This document shows, piece by piece, positions 47,795 through 61,310 of a stretch of DNA of 64,000 bases. Source of the DNA: Mangifera indica (taxonomy: Eukaryota > Streptophyta > Magnoliopsida > Sapindales > Anacardiaceae); assembly GCF_011075055.1 (NCBI RefSeq), contig NC_058137.1, positions 24,227,463 through 24,291,462 of the forward strand, in the 5' to 3' direction. The notes beneath the pieces are model-generated. The model did not search any database and had not been told where the DNA came from. It saw only the letters and a list, made by a program, of their open reading frames with translations. How positions within the stretch are numbered: position 1 is the stretch's first letter; every line of letters starts with the position of its first letter. The position numbers were made by a program, and so were the translations under genes.

Positions 47795-50700
47795 ACATGG
47801 ATTGAAAGGAAAATTTTCAAGTCAAAATTTAATTCATAATTTTGGGTTTTTGAGGCTCGTTGTTCAATGTAAATTGTGCAATCTTGTGTTTGTTTATAAT
47901 TCATTAAGTCATCCTGTAAATTGTGAATTAGAAAAAAGTTTTGATGTTGTGATATTTTCATCTTCTTGGGTTTATTTGTTAAATTGCTTAGTATTAACAT
48001 TTTTTGTTTTCATAATATTAATCAAATAAAATAAGGATATATAATATACTTATGAGTATTTTATGATATATTATATGTATTTTATAATGTGATATATATT
48101 ATTAATATGAATCAATTCATTTTTTGATAAAAAAATATAATATAATAAAGATTTATATAAGAAATTTTAAAAATATTTGTAATGTTTTTTAAAATAATGA
48201 TATATTAATTAATTTTTTATTATTTTATTTTTTAAAAACTGTATCATATGATACAATATAATATTTGATATTTTAATACAAAAAAATTAAGTTTTTAATA
48301 CGTGATATAATATATAATTTAACTATCATGACAAAGTTTTGTTCTAACGATAATAATTTTATTAATGATATCAATGTTAACTATAATCATCACAAATTAT
48401 GTATATTGTTAATGATTATAATAACTAATTAATTAATTAGAACGAGAAATATATTAATTATTGAAACAATAATTAACAACAGCATTTACACTTTAGTTTT
48501 AGAAATTGTAATGTAATCCACAATTTTCAAGGTCCACCAAGAGGTGTGAATCAATCTGGGTTTGAGCCACTCAAGTTTGATTCTCGAGTCAAACTTAAGC
48601 TATTGATTAGCTTAGAAAACTCATAAACTCACAGTTCAATTCAAATAAAATATCAATAAACTTTGAAAATTTTAAATTTTATTTTAAAATTTACGAGGCT
48701 TAAAACATTTTTTTTAAATTGAATTTGAGTAAGTCACTTCTATCTTGAGTTTGAGATAAATTTTCGGTTTGAACTTGAACAACTTTCCCCTAATTTTATT
48801 AAATTAAATTCAAATCAAACGGTACTGAACTTAGCTACACCCATTTTGGTCAATCAATAGAGTTAACTATGAAATAAGTGTCCTGTTGGTTTCTAAAACT
48901 AATGGGTGACAACAAAATTAGAATTCCTAGTAATAATTATTACACCTTCTCAATACCAATATATTTCTTCTTTGTCTTTCCAAAAGATACTGAATTTCAG
49001 TAGTTCTAAATTAGCAGAAATCTTATCATAAAAAATAATATATAAAATATTTCCCAAATAATTTAGTGAACAATCTTGGTTGATTTAATTCAATTTGAGC
49101 TTTTGTTTTAGGATTGAGATGAATTATGGTTTTGAACGGTTTTAAGTAACTCTCTATCAAGCTTTCCTTGATGGTTTCTAACATGTCCAAATACATTACA
49201 AAACCTTATATCTAAAAACACGCCAATGATTAATCTACGTAAATATTCCTTATTGACTTAAAGGGTTGACAAAAATGATAAAATATTAAAACTTTCAAAA
49301 AAAAAATTGAGATATAAATCGTGAATATGAATATTATGATATCCTCTTGATTCCAACAAAACAAACTCAATTCTTTATGGGTTTGTTTGAATTTAAGAGC
49401 AATTTTGTGAGTAAAATTAGTTGAAATCCAAAAAGTGCTATTTCTTAAGAAACGAAGTTAAATTACTAGTTTTCAATGAAGAACTTAAAATATAATCACT
49501 AAATATAATTTCTCATAACTAAACCCTGCCTAAAGATTAAAATGTCTTTTTTTAAACATTTTTCTAAGTTTGAAATTAATATAAGAATATTATAAACTAT
49601 AGTTTGCTCTTCGTGTTAATGGGTTATGTCATTTTATGTTCTGGGTTAAAATACACTCAACCTAAACCTTACCTAAATTAAAATTATATCAAACACATTT
49701 AATCTGAGTACAACCTGTTTTATAAACATGTTGACAAAACATAACCTAAATTGAGAAACAAGTTGTGTTGTGTGAAAACATGACTCGTTTCAACTTATTC
49801 AACCTTTTTAATTAGTTTAATCCTGAAACAACACATTTTATCAAAACAAGATTAGTCTATTATAATTTAGATTATTTGTTTATTTTATCCATTACACATA
49901 AATATTTTAAACAAGAGAATTCTAGCTCAATTAATTTGCATACATACATTATCAAATTATGCAATTATATGAATATAACAAAGAGGATTAAGAAGCACAT
50001 CAATCAAAATTTACATTACATACAACATAATTAAGTACCTGTATGCATGCACTTTTTTGAACTCTAAGTATAAAGATGTTACACACCATATACAATAAGT
50101 AATAATAAAACATCTATTTATGAAAATAATAAAATTATATGTATAAACAACGATGTATTATTATATATTTTAGTATTATTTTATCATTAATATTTAACTA
50201 TCTAATTATATAATGTTACGTCGTTGTTTATACACAGAGTTATACAGATAACATTACTTTTGTCAAAATTTTATATTTTTTATAAAACATTTAAGTCATG
50301 CTCAAGTTATAAAAAGTCAACCCACTTCAAAAATAGGCAAATACAATCACAACCAAAATTAGAAATTGTATAAAAATACTCAACCCAACTTTATTTTGTA
50401 TGTATCCAATTAGATTGGATTAGCTTTAATAAAATCATTAAATGTCTTTTTTGACTTGAAAACAATGACATATATGGCTTCATTAAATATTTTAAGGCTT
50501 TTAACTTTAACCTATCTTCCAACATAATCCCTATTTAACACAACTTTGTTGAATTAAAGCTATGAGAACAAGATTTTCACTTGAGTACTAGGTTGTTCTT
50601 TTAGATGCAAAATTATTGTAAATACTTATTTTGGAGTTTCTTTATGTACTTAGATACATGATGTTGGTTAAATGATAAAAGTAGTTTGTTAATGTTAGGT

Positions 50701-52516
50701 GCTAGGTGGGATTTAAAAAAAAGAAGCATATTTAGACTAAGAACGGTGGAAAATCACATGGGGCATATTTAGACGTGCTCTGTGGCAACGTGTTATATGA
50801 GAAACTTTAGTTAAACGTAAGTTAAGAGTTTAATCTTGATATATTATCGATAAGTCTTAAATTTGATCTTGATTCAATCTCCCCATTTAGAGATTTTATA
50901 TTTTTTGTCATTAAAGTTATCTTTTAGGAATTTGTATATGTCACATTTTTGCACATAAAACCGGCAATATACATGTTATGTATCAACCAAACACAGCCAC
51001 CATTGTGCCTATGTAGACCCTTTTTCACTTGTCACCCTGAAAGCCTCAATTGTTTGTCTAAAGAATTCTATCTAAATGTTATGTGTCCACCTAAAACTTG
51101 CACACTTGTGATGTAAGTTCTCCTATAAGTGGCCCTAAGCAAGGACCGATAACCCATCCTTTGACAAACCATATTTCCTCTAGTGTGAGGCTCATGCAAC
51201 ATGTATACATTGTTTTAATATTACAACAAACCTATGTGTATCAATTTTGAATACATAAATGAGTATATATTTAATATACGTTATCAAGTGATTAAGTAAT
51301 TTTAAATTAAGAATAAAATAATATTCAAACATATGATGATATATCATATATATTTATTTACGTATATAAAAGTGGATATACATAATATTACTTTTAATAT
51401 TATTGATGAGGACTTATGTTCCTCAAATATGAAATTATCTACTTTGACTATTCTCATAGTTATATTTTGCTTCCTTTTCCTCAAATATGAACTTATCTAC
51501 TCTGAAAATTCTCATAGTTATATTATGTTTACCAAGGTACCATGTATAAATACTAGCTTGGAATCCTTCACATGGGTGAGGCTCTTATACTATAGTTACA
51601 ACTGCAAATGAATTGAGCTCGAGTTTGATGTTAATTGATTCAATAAAAGTTAAAGACTTTGTTTGAGTAAAATATCAATAAGTCACTGAAAATTTCAAAT
51701 TTTGTATTTACACCCTTAAAATTTTATTTTATTTTTTAAATATATGGATAATTAATATACAAGTTATAAAAGTTTAAATATGATTTTTTTTTTAAATTGA
51801 GGGGTTTAAAAATAATTTTTCAAGTTGAGTTTGATAACATATGTTGATAATTGAAAAAACATTTTTTTTCCCCTTTTCTTTGAACATTGATAATGTGGAG
51901 GCTCAGAATTATTGTTCCCAACTTGCAAGCCAATCTTTCTTTGTTTTGAATTTAAATTTTTACTGTGTATTTGAAATTGTCATGCTAGATATGAGGAAGG
52001 GAAGTTAAGAAACCTTAATCTAGGAAGGATATATGATTAATGTGTTATTTCCCTATTTATTAGGTTTAATAGTAAATTTAATACTTTATATTTGAAATAT
52101 TATATTAATTTTTATCAAAAAATTATAAAAAATATTAAAATTATAATTAATATTATCATATTTTAAAAAATATATTGTTAATGATATATTATATTAAATC
52201 TATCTATATATATGTGTAATGTATTTCTTTAATATATGAATTTTATAATTTTTTATGAACATTTTTTTTATTATTTATTATATTATATATATATATTTTT
52301 TCATTCTGTATTTACTATCTATATAATAATAATAATAATTAATTGATTGAAGGGTGAAGGTATCAACCACTGCAACCCAAGGGGAGCGGACTGGACGTAG
52401 CTCACTTTTTTCTCTTGCAAAAAGAAAGAAAAAGCAGAGGGTCCCAGGAATATTTATTACAACAATTTTCATTTTAGGCTTAGCCTTAATGAAACAAAGT
52501 AAATGATGTCAGACAA
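47795..52516. other. Gene-poor intergenic region with transposon remnants
   Basis: AT-rich DNA. About 48543-48833 has hAT-like MITE ends (GAGGTGTGAATCAATCTGGG; opposite strand GGGTGTAGCTAAGTTCAGTA) and TTTGAGTCAAACTTAAGC-like units. Copies of the small AT-rich MITE lie near 50130-50245 and 51245-51390. A 30-odd-base motif around CTCAAATATGAAATTATCTA is repeated near 51420 and 51479. I find no credible gene; frames such as 47778-48029 and 51333-51611 are low-complexity. Confidence 0.45.
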
Positions 52517-53269
52517 TTTCACTCTCTCTCTCTTTCGTTCCTCTGCTACATAACCCAGCGTCTCTTCTCACTCCCGTCTCTCTCTCTCTTTCTTTAACGC
52601 AACTTTTTTCATACTTTTACTCTTTTTCTGGTATACACCATAATCAAAACCTAGGGTTTTTATTTCTCCCCCACATTCCTCCTTCAATCCATTACAATAC
52701 AAATACTGTCCTGTTCACTTTTCTTTCCTGTCTCTTTCACTTTAACCCCGTCTCCCCACACTTAACTGTTCAACCTAACTCTCTTCTTCCAGTTGCTTCC
52801 TCCTCTTCGGTTGTTCCTCTAATTTCTACAAGTTTTCGATCTAATTCCCATGAGGAGAGGAGGGCTTTTGGCTTGTGGGTGGTTTTGGATTCAAGTGGCT
52901 TTGTAGAAAGAGAGTCGACAGTGGTGTTGAAAGGGATATAATTGATTCTCATTTCTCTGGCTTTTTTGAACCGTTTTGTTTTATTTTTATTTTTGCTTTA
53001 TGGAAACGTACATGTGAAGCAAATTAGCGTTGAACGTGACTCAATTTATGGGTTCTCTGCTTTATTTCTGATCTCTTCTATATATTCATCACATGGGTTC
53101 TCAGTATCTTCTTCTTTTGGGCTCTTTATTTGCAAGAAGTATGTGAAATCACCGCACATTTTTTGTAATCTTGGTAGATCAAGCTAAGTTAAGGTTTAAT
53201 AGTGGCTTCAAGTATGAAAAGAACACATTTCGTGATTCATTGTTTGTAGTTGTTGATTGTGTTGGTGAT
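52517..53269 (+). other. Probable promoter end and 5' UTR of the J-protein gene
   Basis: Two CT-rich tracts (CACTCTCTCTCTCTTTCG near 52519 and GTCTCTCTCTCTTTCTTT near 52577) precede a long pyrimidine-rich leader up to the ATG at 53270. CT tracts of this kind are typical of plant leaders. Splicing within the leader cannot be excluded. Confidence 0.45.
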
Positions 53270-56200
53270 ATGGAGGATATTGGGCTGGTGAAACAAGGGT
53301 GGAAATGGCTGCAGTCGCAGAAAAACATATTTTCTTCCGCACGTATAGGGTTGGGTTGTTTCAGGGAGAAAGTGGGTATTTTTATAGAGCGGCACTGGCC
53401 GATGGTTTGCCGTGGTTTTGCAAAATTATGGATGGTGTTGCGGTTATTGGTGGTTCAGTGGAGGAATAGTTTTGTGAGGGGCTTTCAGTCAATGGTCAAA
53501 ATGGGTTCTTCTTCCTTGTTGATTATTATGTGGAGCTGCTTTCTTAGTCTGACTTCTATGTCTTGCTTGCTCTATGTACTTCTTTGTATGGTATGTTCGT
53601 GATTCTTCTTACATTGTTACTTTTTTGGTTGATCTCATAAATAAGTGTTCAAGATGTAAATCTTAGTTTCATTTCCTTATGTATTTTTCTGTTTATTTTA
53701 AGCGGGTATATATCAATACATTTCTGGTTTCCATTATTTAGATGATGTGTTAATAAATGTTATTTGGGAGTAGTTTTTTGGGGTTTTTATATCATCAGTT
53801 CATGAATTTATTATTGTTGTTATTATTATTATTATTTGGGCAAAATCTTCGTGATAATTTGTTTAAAACATGTATATCGTCTTTTCAATCAGGCACCCAA
53901 TGTATCCAGCAACATATTTCAAGTCTTTGTTTGGTTCATTTTCTATTCTGTCTCTTTCTCATGTTTATTTGTTGCACATATGCTAGCTCAAGTTATTGAG
54001 AGCCTACATACTTGGAGTTCATCATAAGGCTGAAAAAATGTTGTGAAATTTCTTTGCCACCTTTATTTGTTTTTACTTAGTCGTTCAGTTTAATGAAAGC
54101 TTTGACATGATTGGACATTTCTCCTCCAAACTTGTGCCTAAGAGCTGTAGTCCAGGACAGGACTAGTGGCATTTTGGTTGGGATGGAGCCTCGGAGTTAA
54201 TTTTAAATCAACCTTATAATCTAAAGCATTTAAAAATTGAATGATTTTTTTAAAATTACTGTTCAACATACAATTTATCTAAATTCTTATTTGGAGAAGA
54301 AAATTCTATCATCGAGTTCAATTACACAATACTGTGCCTTTTTTTCTTGTTTTTAGAGTTTATTTTTGTTACATGCCTGATTTTGGCACCTCTCACCTCT
54401 AATATTTTCGTGCTTCTATATTATTTGATTATAAAAAATAGTTGTTCTGCTGATGCGGAACTTAGTATTGAACTGAAAACATGTAATAGAGAACACCAGT
54501 GAATATATGTTGACTTAAGTGATGGTTGTAGCTGCATTAGCTTTGTGCAATTGTACCTGTCTAATTAAATATCATTTATTAATATGAATTATGTGAATAA
54601 CTCTGCTAACAATTGGCTCCAATGATCCAGGGGGCTGCTGGAGCTGCTGTTCAGTACCTGGGTTACACTCCTGGAATTTTTATTGTAGGCTTGTTTGCTA
54701 TTTTGGTTTTATGGATGTATGCTAACTTTTGGATAACTGGAACGTTATTTATCGTTGGAGGTATACCTTTTTTCTTGGACCTTGGATTTTTTGGATTTAA
54801 TGTTCGTAGCACAAATGCTCATAAATATTTGATTATTTTCTTTTTCCTAATATTGTAAGCCAATGCTATTTAAATGTTTTAGTTATTGCATTGATTATAC
54901 TGCATGTCATATGAAATGGGTATATATTGTACTTTCTGAAATACAGAGCAATTTTGCTCTAAAAATTAATGTTTTACACTATCTCTTGCTCTCTTTATTT
55001 GTTTTTCAGAAGACTTAAGATATAGTTTAAATATTTAGTTCTAATATTCATAGTCTTGTGTGTCTATCAATGTATGTAAAAACTTTCCAATTGTCTTAAA
55101 ATTTTGAGTGTAGAGGAAATAGACTTGTATTGCTAGTTGAAAAATTCATTGAACTCTCAAGCTAAATGTTGTGCATATGTGTATGTGCATGAGCACAGGC
55201 TTTCACCCTGAATTTTTTTGACCCCAGAATGAAGATTTTGCTTGACTCTGTTATTATTGTAGCAGATAGATACTTGAGATTAATGGTTATAATTAACTTT
55301 GAGATGGGTTGCAACTCAGTCTGTTCAAGTATGCATGGTTTGGAATTAGAGACTTCTATAACGTAGTTGCATATGCTTAAATTTTATATTCTTGAGTGTA
55401 ATCTGCAATTTGCAAAGCAGATCATTGTTTCCAGCTTGCATCTTTGAAATATGGAAGGGACATTTACAACATGGTGTGCAATCTGCTTCTAAGAGGACAT
55501 ATTAACTATGTTTACAGCAATAACCTGGAATAATCCTGTCTAAATATTTATAATAAAAATGTTTGAACATTACTATGTCTGCATTTCTCAAGAATTTACC
55601 GGAGAAATACCACTGATTTGTTCTGCTTCTCCTGTAACAATGAATGTCTTCTGGAAGACTTGCATGATACTTTTCCTTTTCCATTTTTCATCTTTGCAAT
55701 CTTTCTTTTGGTCCTTTGGTGTCATATGGCATCTGATATTTATCTTAGTTTCCATGGAGAGAAATAGGAAGATATGGCATTCACCTTCAATATGCAAAAG
55801 AAAGATAGCTTGAATTGTTGCCTCTCTGTTAGATATCAGTTTAGTCTGATGTCCCAGTAGTAATTGAAAGAAGTGATAGAAAGGCGATGGTTCTTGTTAT
55901 CAGTGTTAGATGACTCAATATGCATTTTGGAAAGGCAAAAGAAGTGGTCAAACTTACTAAGAAAATTGGAATTACACAATTGGTTGTGAACATCTTTCTT
56001 AATTATACTAGTGCAAAGCACCAAATCATGTTCTGAAGAATATGAATAAAGGGAAAACAGAAACTGAAACAGAAAGAACTATACATTGAATGCTATTTGT
56101 GTAGTTTCATCTATTCAGTGGGTCCATTTTTGGTTTACAAAATATGATATTGTCTCAATTTCTTGGGTTCCTCTATGGCTTTCATTTTCAGCTCATGGTT

Positions 56201-59200
56201 TTTTCTACTCACTGAAGTTTGCTTTTGTACACAATTTCTATTCTTGTTTGTCTAATTCATTAGAGTTTTGTTTTAAGCTTGGCTTGCATTCATCACTAGA
56301 CCCAATGGCCATGGCAGCTGGAAATATGTGGGTATATCCTTGCTTATTCTAATGGAAATCAATCTATCAGAAATTGTTGACTCTTCAATAACAAGTGCAA
56401 TGCATTTATGGTTTGAAAAGAGTGCCCTTAGTAAAGCATGCAATGGCATGGGCAGTGTATTTTGTGTTCATGCTGCTATTTATGCATGCCTTTGGATAAA
56501 GATGTCTTTTTGTGTGCATGACCCTTTGAAGTTGGTTGGGGAATTGAGGTTTGCATGTCTATATATTTGTCATTTGTCCTTTGCTTGATTTATGTCTATT
56601 TTAAGAAATTTTACTCTTTTCTCTGTAAATGCAGGTTATTTATTTTCCCTAAATCATGCACGGTTTGTGGTCTTATTGGCGACTATTTATGCTCTTTATT
56701 TTGTCAAAGTTCGAGTTGGATGGTTTGGTGTTTTCCTGGCAATAAACCTTTCATTCATCTCTAATGATTTGTTGAATTACTTGCTCCTATTTTGTGATAA
56801 TGTGAGTGAAAATGCACGCTGTGAAGAGCCGAAAGAATCAGAGACAGTCACAGAAGATGAGTTCTCTGGAGGATGTGAATTTTCTACTCCTAGTGATGAA
56901 CCTGAAAAGGTCCACTCATGCAAATCATCCAGCAAGTCAACTGCTACTTCATTTGTAATTAATAACCAACAAGAGACATCCGTTAAAAAGGTTGTGAGAG
57001 AAGATACAACTTCAGCTGATGAGATGAAAAGAATATTAAATAGTACGGATCATTATGAAGCATTAGGTTTTCCTCGCCACAAGAAAATTGATGCTACACT
57101 TTTGAAAAAGGAATATCGAAAGAAGGTATATTCTAAATTTTTTTGTTAGAGATGTATTCATGTCTCTGGTAAATTTTGCTTTTATTAGTCACTGTTTCTC
57201 TTTCCAAATTCCAGTTTAGATTGCTGTTTTAGAATAATGAATTAGTTGGAAGTTGCCCTTACTAATTCTGTTGAAAGAACACTACCATTACAAAGTCTCC
57301 TTTTGAAGATTTAGTCACATTATTTGTTTACATTTAGTCAAATTTAGTTCATTGGAAGTTTGTGAATTCATGCATGTGCTCTTACTGGTTTCTATCAATT
57401 CTATGTTTTGCAGGCCATGCTTGTCCATCCTGATAAAAATATGGGAATTTCTTTGGCTAGTGAATCATTTAAGAAACTCCATAGTGCATATGAGGTATTC
57501 AGCAATATAGAGAATATTCTTCTATTTGCTTGCTTTTTGAGTTTTTGGTTTCACCCCTTGTATTACTAAAATGAAATCTTGATTAGTTTAAATGCAGCAG
57601 TGATTTTTCTATTCTGCTTCTTACTATAAGAATAAATTTGTAGGTGCTTTCTGATTTGACAAAAAAGAGAGATTATGATGAGCAATTGCGGAAGGAAGAA
57701 TTGAGGACAAGGAGTGTCTGTCAGAAGTCACATGCTGCTTCACAGCAGGTAATTTCTCATGGTGTTGATTTTTCATTTGTATTTCTTGGCTAATATTGTC
57801 AAACATTAATTTTTAGCATGCAATTCATAGAAAGGAATCCTAAAAACATTTGTATGTAGAAGATAAGTAATTTATGCAATCTTGGTTTTGAATTTACAAC
57901 CAGCCAATGATTCCACCAAAACAAGCAAAATAAAATTGATTTTATTGGTAAGGGGATTAAAATAGGATAAATTGACAATTTGAGAAGCCTGGACCTCCTA
58001 ATTTCGATCATTTGAGGTGTCAGAAACCTCCCTAATCAGCCATGCAAAACTATAATTTTCTTCTCTACTTTTTCCTCGCTGCCCCTTTTTTCTTCTCATA
58101 TCATGGTATCCTGTCCTAATTCTAATTCTATTAAAATCCTTAATTCCCATAATTTTCAATCTTTCATTATTCAAATATTATCCAATTCCATTATTTCCAT
58201 TATTATCCAATTCCGTTAGTCAACTATTACCCTCATCTTTAATTTAGATTATTTCCCTTATTATCCTAATCCTAACATTACCTGCATTTTATCAGGAAAT
58301 CTGAGAGTATTTTTTTTTAAACTACCAGATGTCCAGTTTTTTTTTCTTCCCTTCTTTTCTCTTTATGCTTTTTCCCATTTACGGCCAGATTTCCACTAAG
58401 CCATAACTCACCATTTTCTTGCCATCTTCCCCTTTTCTGGCCACTTCCAACCATTGGATCATCTTTCCTACGTCGTTTCGCCTTTTCTTGTCTTCTATCC
58501 TTCCAATCCGACCCTCCTTTGCTTAACCCAAGCTTTGTTGCGACTTTTCATTTTTTCTGTGAACTTTTTCAGTGACAGCTTGTCTTCCTAACACCATATC
58601 TTGTTGATTTGCCTTCTTCCTTGTTGGATACCACTGCCTTAATACAACTTAATAGGGAACCAGCCAATTATTCCACCAAAACAACCAAAAACAGAAAAAT
58701 AAAATTGATTCTCTTGATAAAAGGGGATTACAATATAATAAACCAACAAGTCCAGCCATTCAAGGCACCATAATCCTCCTTAATTAGCCTTAAGGCTGCC
58801 CACAACTAAGCTAGCTTTTTTGTAAGTGCTATTGCTGCACTTGTTCTTCTCATACTATAGTATCCTATCCTAATTCATACTCTATTAAAATCCTTAATTC
58901 CCTATAATTAAATTCAATCATTATCCATGTTATCCTGATATTGAATTTACATAATTTTCATTGTTATCCTAATATATCCTAATCCTAAACGGTCTCACAA
59001 TAGTTTCCTACTCTAATATTAGAGAATTTTGGGTTCTAAGGAGAACTTGAAATCTGTGTGTTGTGTGTGTGTGCTGATCTTAGGTTTTATTAAAATATCA
59101 CATATAAGGTATTGTGAGGTGATTTCAATGGCAAAGTATGAATGGAAAAGTGGGGTAGGAATTTTTTAAGTAGCAGGAGGTATCTTCTTTAATTGCAGTC

Positions 59201-60779
59201 CGATTCCTGTCTGCATATGTTATTGTTACCATAGCATATGCACACATTCAGATATTTGTATGTCTTTAAGCCAATCCAGCTGGCTTCGTGAATTCTCTGA
59301 GGCTAAGTCATAACCGCATTGACAAAATTTTCTAAAGCATCTCTGATTCAAACAGGATAATCCAGATTTCTGCTCAGAGGAGTCGAGGTGCATTCAGTGC
59401 ACTAAATGTCGCAATTCACATATATGGGTCTGCACCAATAGGAGTAAGGCTAAGGCAAGATGGTGTCAGGTCAGTCTTTTTATTTTGGTCGGTTGATGTA
59501 ATCTCAAATGAATCTGCTTTTATGATGTTATGAAATTTTGAGAGAGCTTTTTGGTTTCAGGACTGTTGTCAATATCATCAAGCCAAAGATGGTGATGGAT
59601 GGGTGGAATACAAAGGCTCATTGGCCTTTGATAGGAAACAAAAGGTACATTATTGTTTATAAAAAGACTGTTATTTCCTTATTTGTAATTCTAAGTAATT
59701 CAGCTTTTTTATTATATGTGGTTTTAAAACTATTCTGATACCGCATTATGGGGACTTCTATTCTTGCTGGCAACTATTCTGGTACAGAGTAATTTACACT
59801 TCTAATCTTTGTTAGAACAAGCTTCCAAATTAATTCCCCTGGTAAAAAGTCACAGCCCTATATATTCTTACATGTTATCCTTAATCTGTAGTGACTGGTT
59901 CCTTGGACTCCTAATGAGAATTCAAATCACTTACCTACTAATATTTTTTTTGGTCATCATATTCAACTGAAGGATTATTTGAACCTTTTTATTTATTCCA
60001 TACGGGCATGTTAAGTTCAAGGACTTACCATTCTTCAAAGGCCAGTACCTTCTTACTAGTTTGTAATGAGTGTCTTTTCCTCATTGACTCTGTTAAGCTT
60101 GGTGTTGTCGTTAATATTCTTGTTTTGTATTTAAATGTCTGCTGCTTGGATTAATTATTAGGTGAACATTCTGGCATTTCCTTTCATTTTTCCTGTGATG
60201 TGACAGGTTTGTATTCCTATCATGCTTAGCAGTTTGATTTCCTGTCTTTTAGGTGGAAATACCCCGAGCTTTTGTGTGTGCAGAGAGCAAAATCTTTGAT
60301 GTCTCAGAATGGGCTATTTGCCAGGTCAGTGGTTAAATTTTAATTTGTGAATCACCTTGTATCCTTTTTCTGATTCTTGAGAGAGGATGTGGAAACCTGA
60401 GGTTTAAGTTCTAGTTGGCTGAGAGGGGGTACAAAAAGAAGAAACAAGTCACAAGCTGGGCAGATACTTCAAGTCTAAGTACTATCTCATAGCCTGAAAT
60501 TATTTCTTGCAGGGCATGTCGTGTAGGCCTAACACACATCGCCCCAGCTTCCACGTTAACATGGTTGGTTTGGAGAAGACACAAAGATCCCATTCAAGCA
60601 GATACCCTTGGGATTTGGATGCCGAGATGATGGATGAGGATGAGGAAGAATTTGATAAGTGGCTTCAGCAGGCTCTGGCTGCTGGCCTGTTTTGTGAAAC
60701 CTCCAAACGCAGAAAGAGCTGGAGTCCATTCAAGTTGAATCAGAAAGTGAAGAAGCAATGGAGAAGAACATCCACCTAA
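53270..60779 (+). CDS. Membrane-anchored J-domain protein, DNAJC14/Jiv90 type, 554 aa
   Basis: Nine coding exons joined in phase: 53270-53590, 54631-54760, 56635-57125, 57414-57494, 57644-57748, 59356-59469, 59561-59644, 60253-60324 and 60513-60779. The N-terminal ~215 residues hold several hydrophobic helices (SSLLIIMWSCFLSLTSMSCL, GIFIVGLFAILVLWMYANFW, FVVLLATIYALYFV, WFGVFLAINLSFI), so it is an integral membrane protein. An acidic, Ser-rich linker follows. The J domain is about 290-357 (HYEALGFPRHKKID, HPD at 319-321, SAYEVLSDLTKKRDYD). A Cys-rich Jiv90-type region is about 377-470 (CIQCTKC, WCQDCCQYHQAKDGDGWVE). The C-terminus is basic. By family it would be an Hsp70 co-chaperone at the ER membrane; the client is unknown. 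The start is the first ATG in the frame (an upstream TTG is not used). Intron 5 contains LTR-like direct repeats. Confidence 0.92.
57898..58990. mobile_element. LTR-like direct repeats in the J-protein gene (possible TRIM or LTR relic)
   Basis: Copy A (57898-58276) and copy B (58658-58990) are direct repeats. Both start AACCAGCCAAT-ATTCCACCAA, both contain TTCTTCTCATA and TCTATTAAAATCCTTAATTC, and both end TCCTAATCCTAA. About 380 bp lie between them with no coding sequence. On the minus strand TGGTATC lies ~25 bases inside copy B and resembles the start of a Met-tRNA primer site. Size and layout suggest a terminal-repeat retrotransposon in miniature, but the repeats are diverged and terminal TG/CA is not seen. 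Confidence 0.45.
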
Positions 60780-61310
60780 ATCACCCAAGTGAAGGGTATT
60801 CAAAATTCTTGCCATCCTTCACAATAGTAAAACACAGGTCTCTCAGTAGAAGAATCCGGTTTTGACAAAAGAGGTGTTTGAGGGTTGAGATGAAGAGAAA
60901 GCTTGTTTCACCAACCAAATTTGTTGGATGATCCATGCAAATACAGATGAGAAACACAGTAGGGTTGGTTGTGTTGGGGCATTTTTCAAGTCCAAAGCTT
61001 GCAGCCCTGATTGAACAAAGTTCTATTGACCCATGGCATGAATGCACTTTGGGTGCAATCTACAATCTCTGTACATAATTTGTCAATAATTTTCTAATAT
61101 GCCTCGGGACACTTTTTTAACTATTACCGTGTAATTCTAAATTATATTGATTATTCTCTTGCTTATTATGTTTGCCTACCTTGTGGCAAGATGGATAAAA
61201 ATGATGTTTATCTTACTTTGGATCCATATTATTATTATTATATTTATGTTCTAGTATTACACGGGATTATTATTGATGTACTGTAATAATTACGATTTGT
61301 CTTTTTGAAA
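60780..61310. other. 3' flank of the J-protein gene
   Basis: Probably the 3' UTR, followed by A/T-rich intergenic DNA. The minus-strand frames here are not supported by any domain or splice pattern. Confidence 0.45.
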
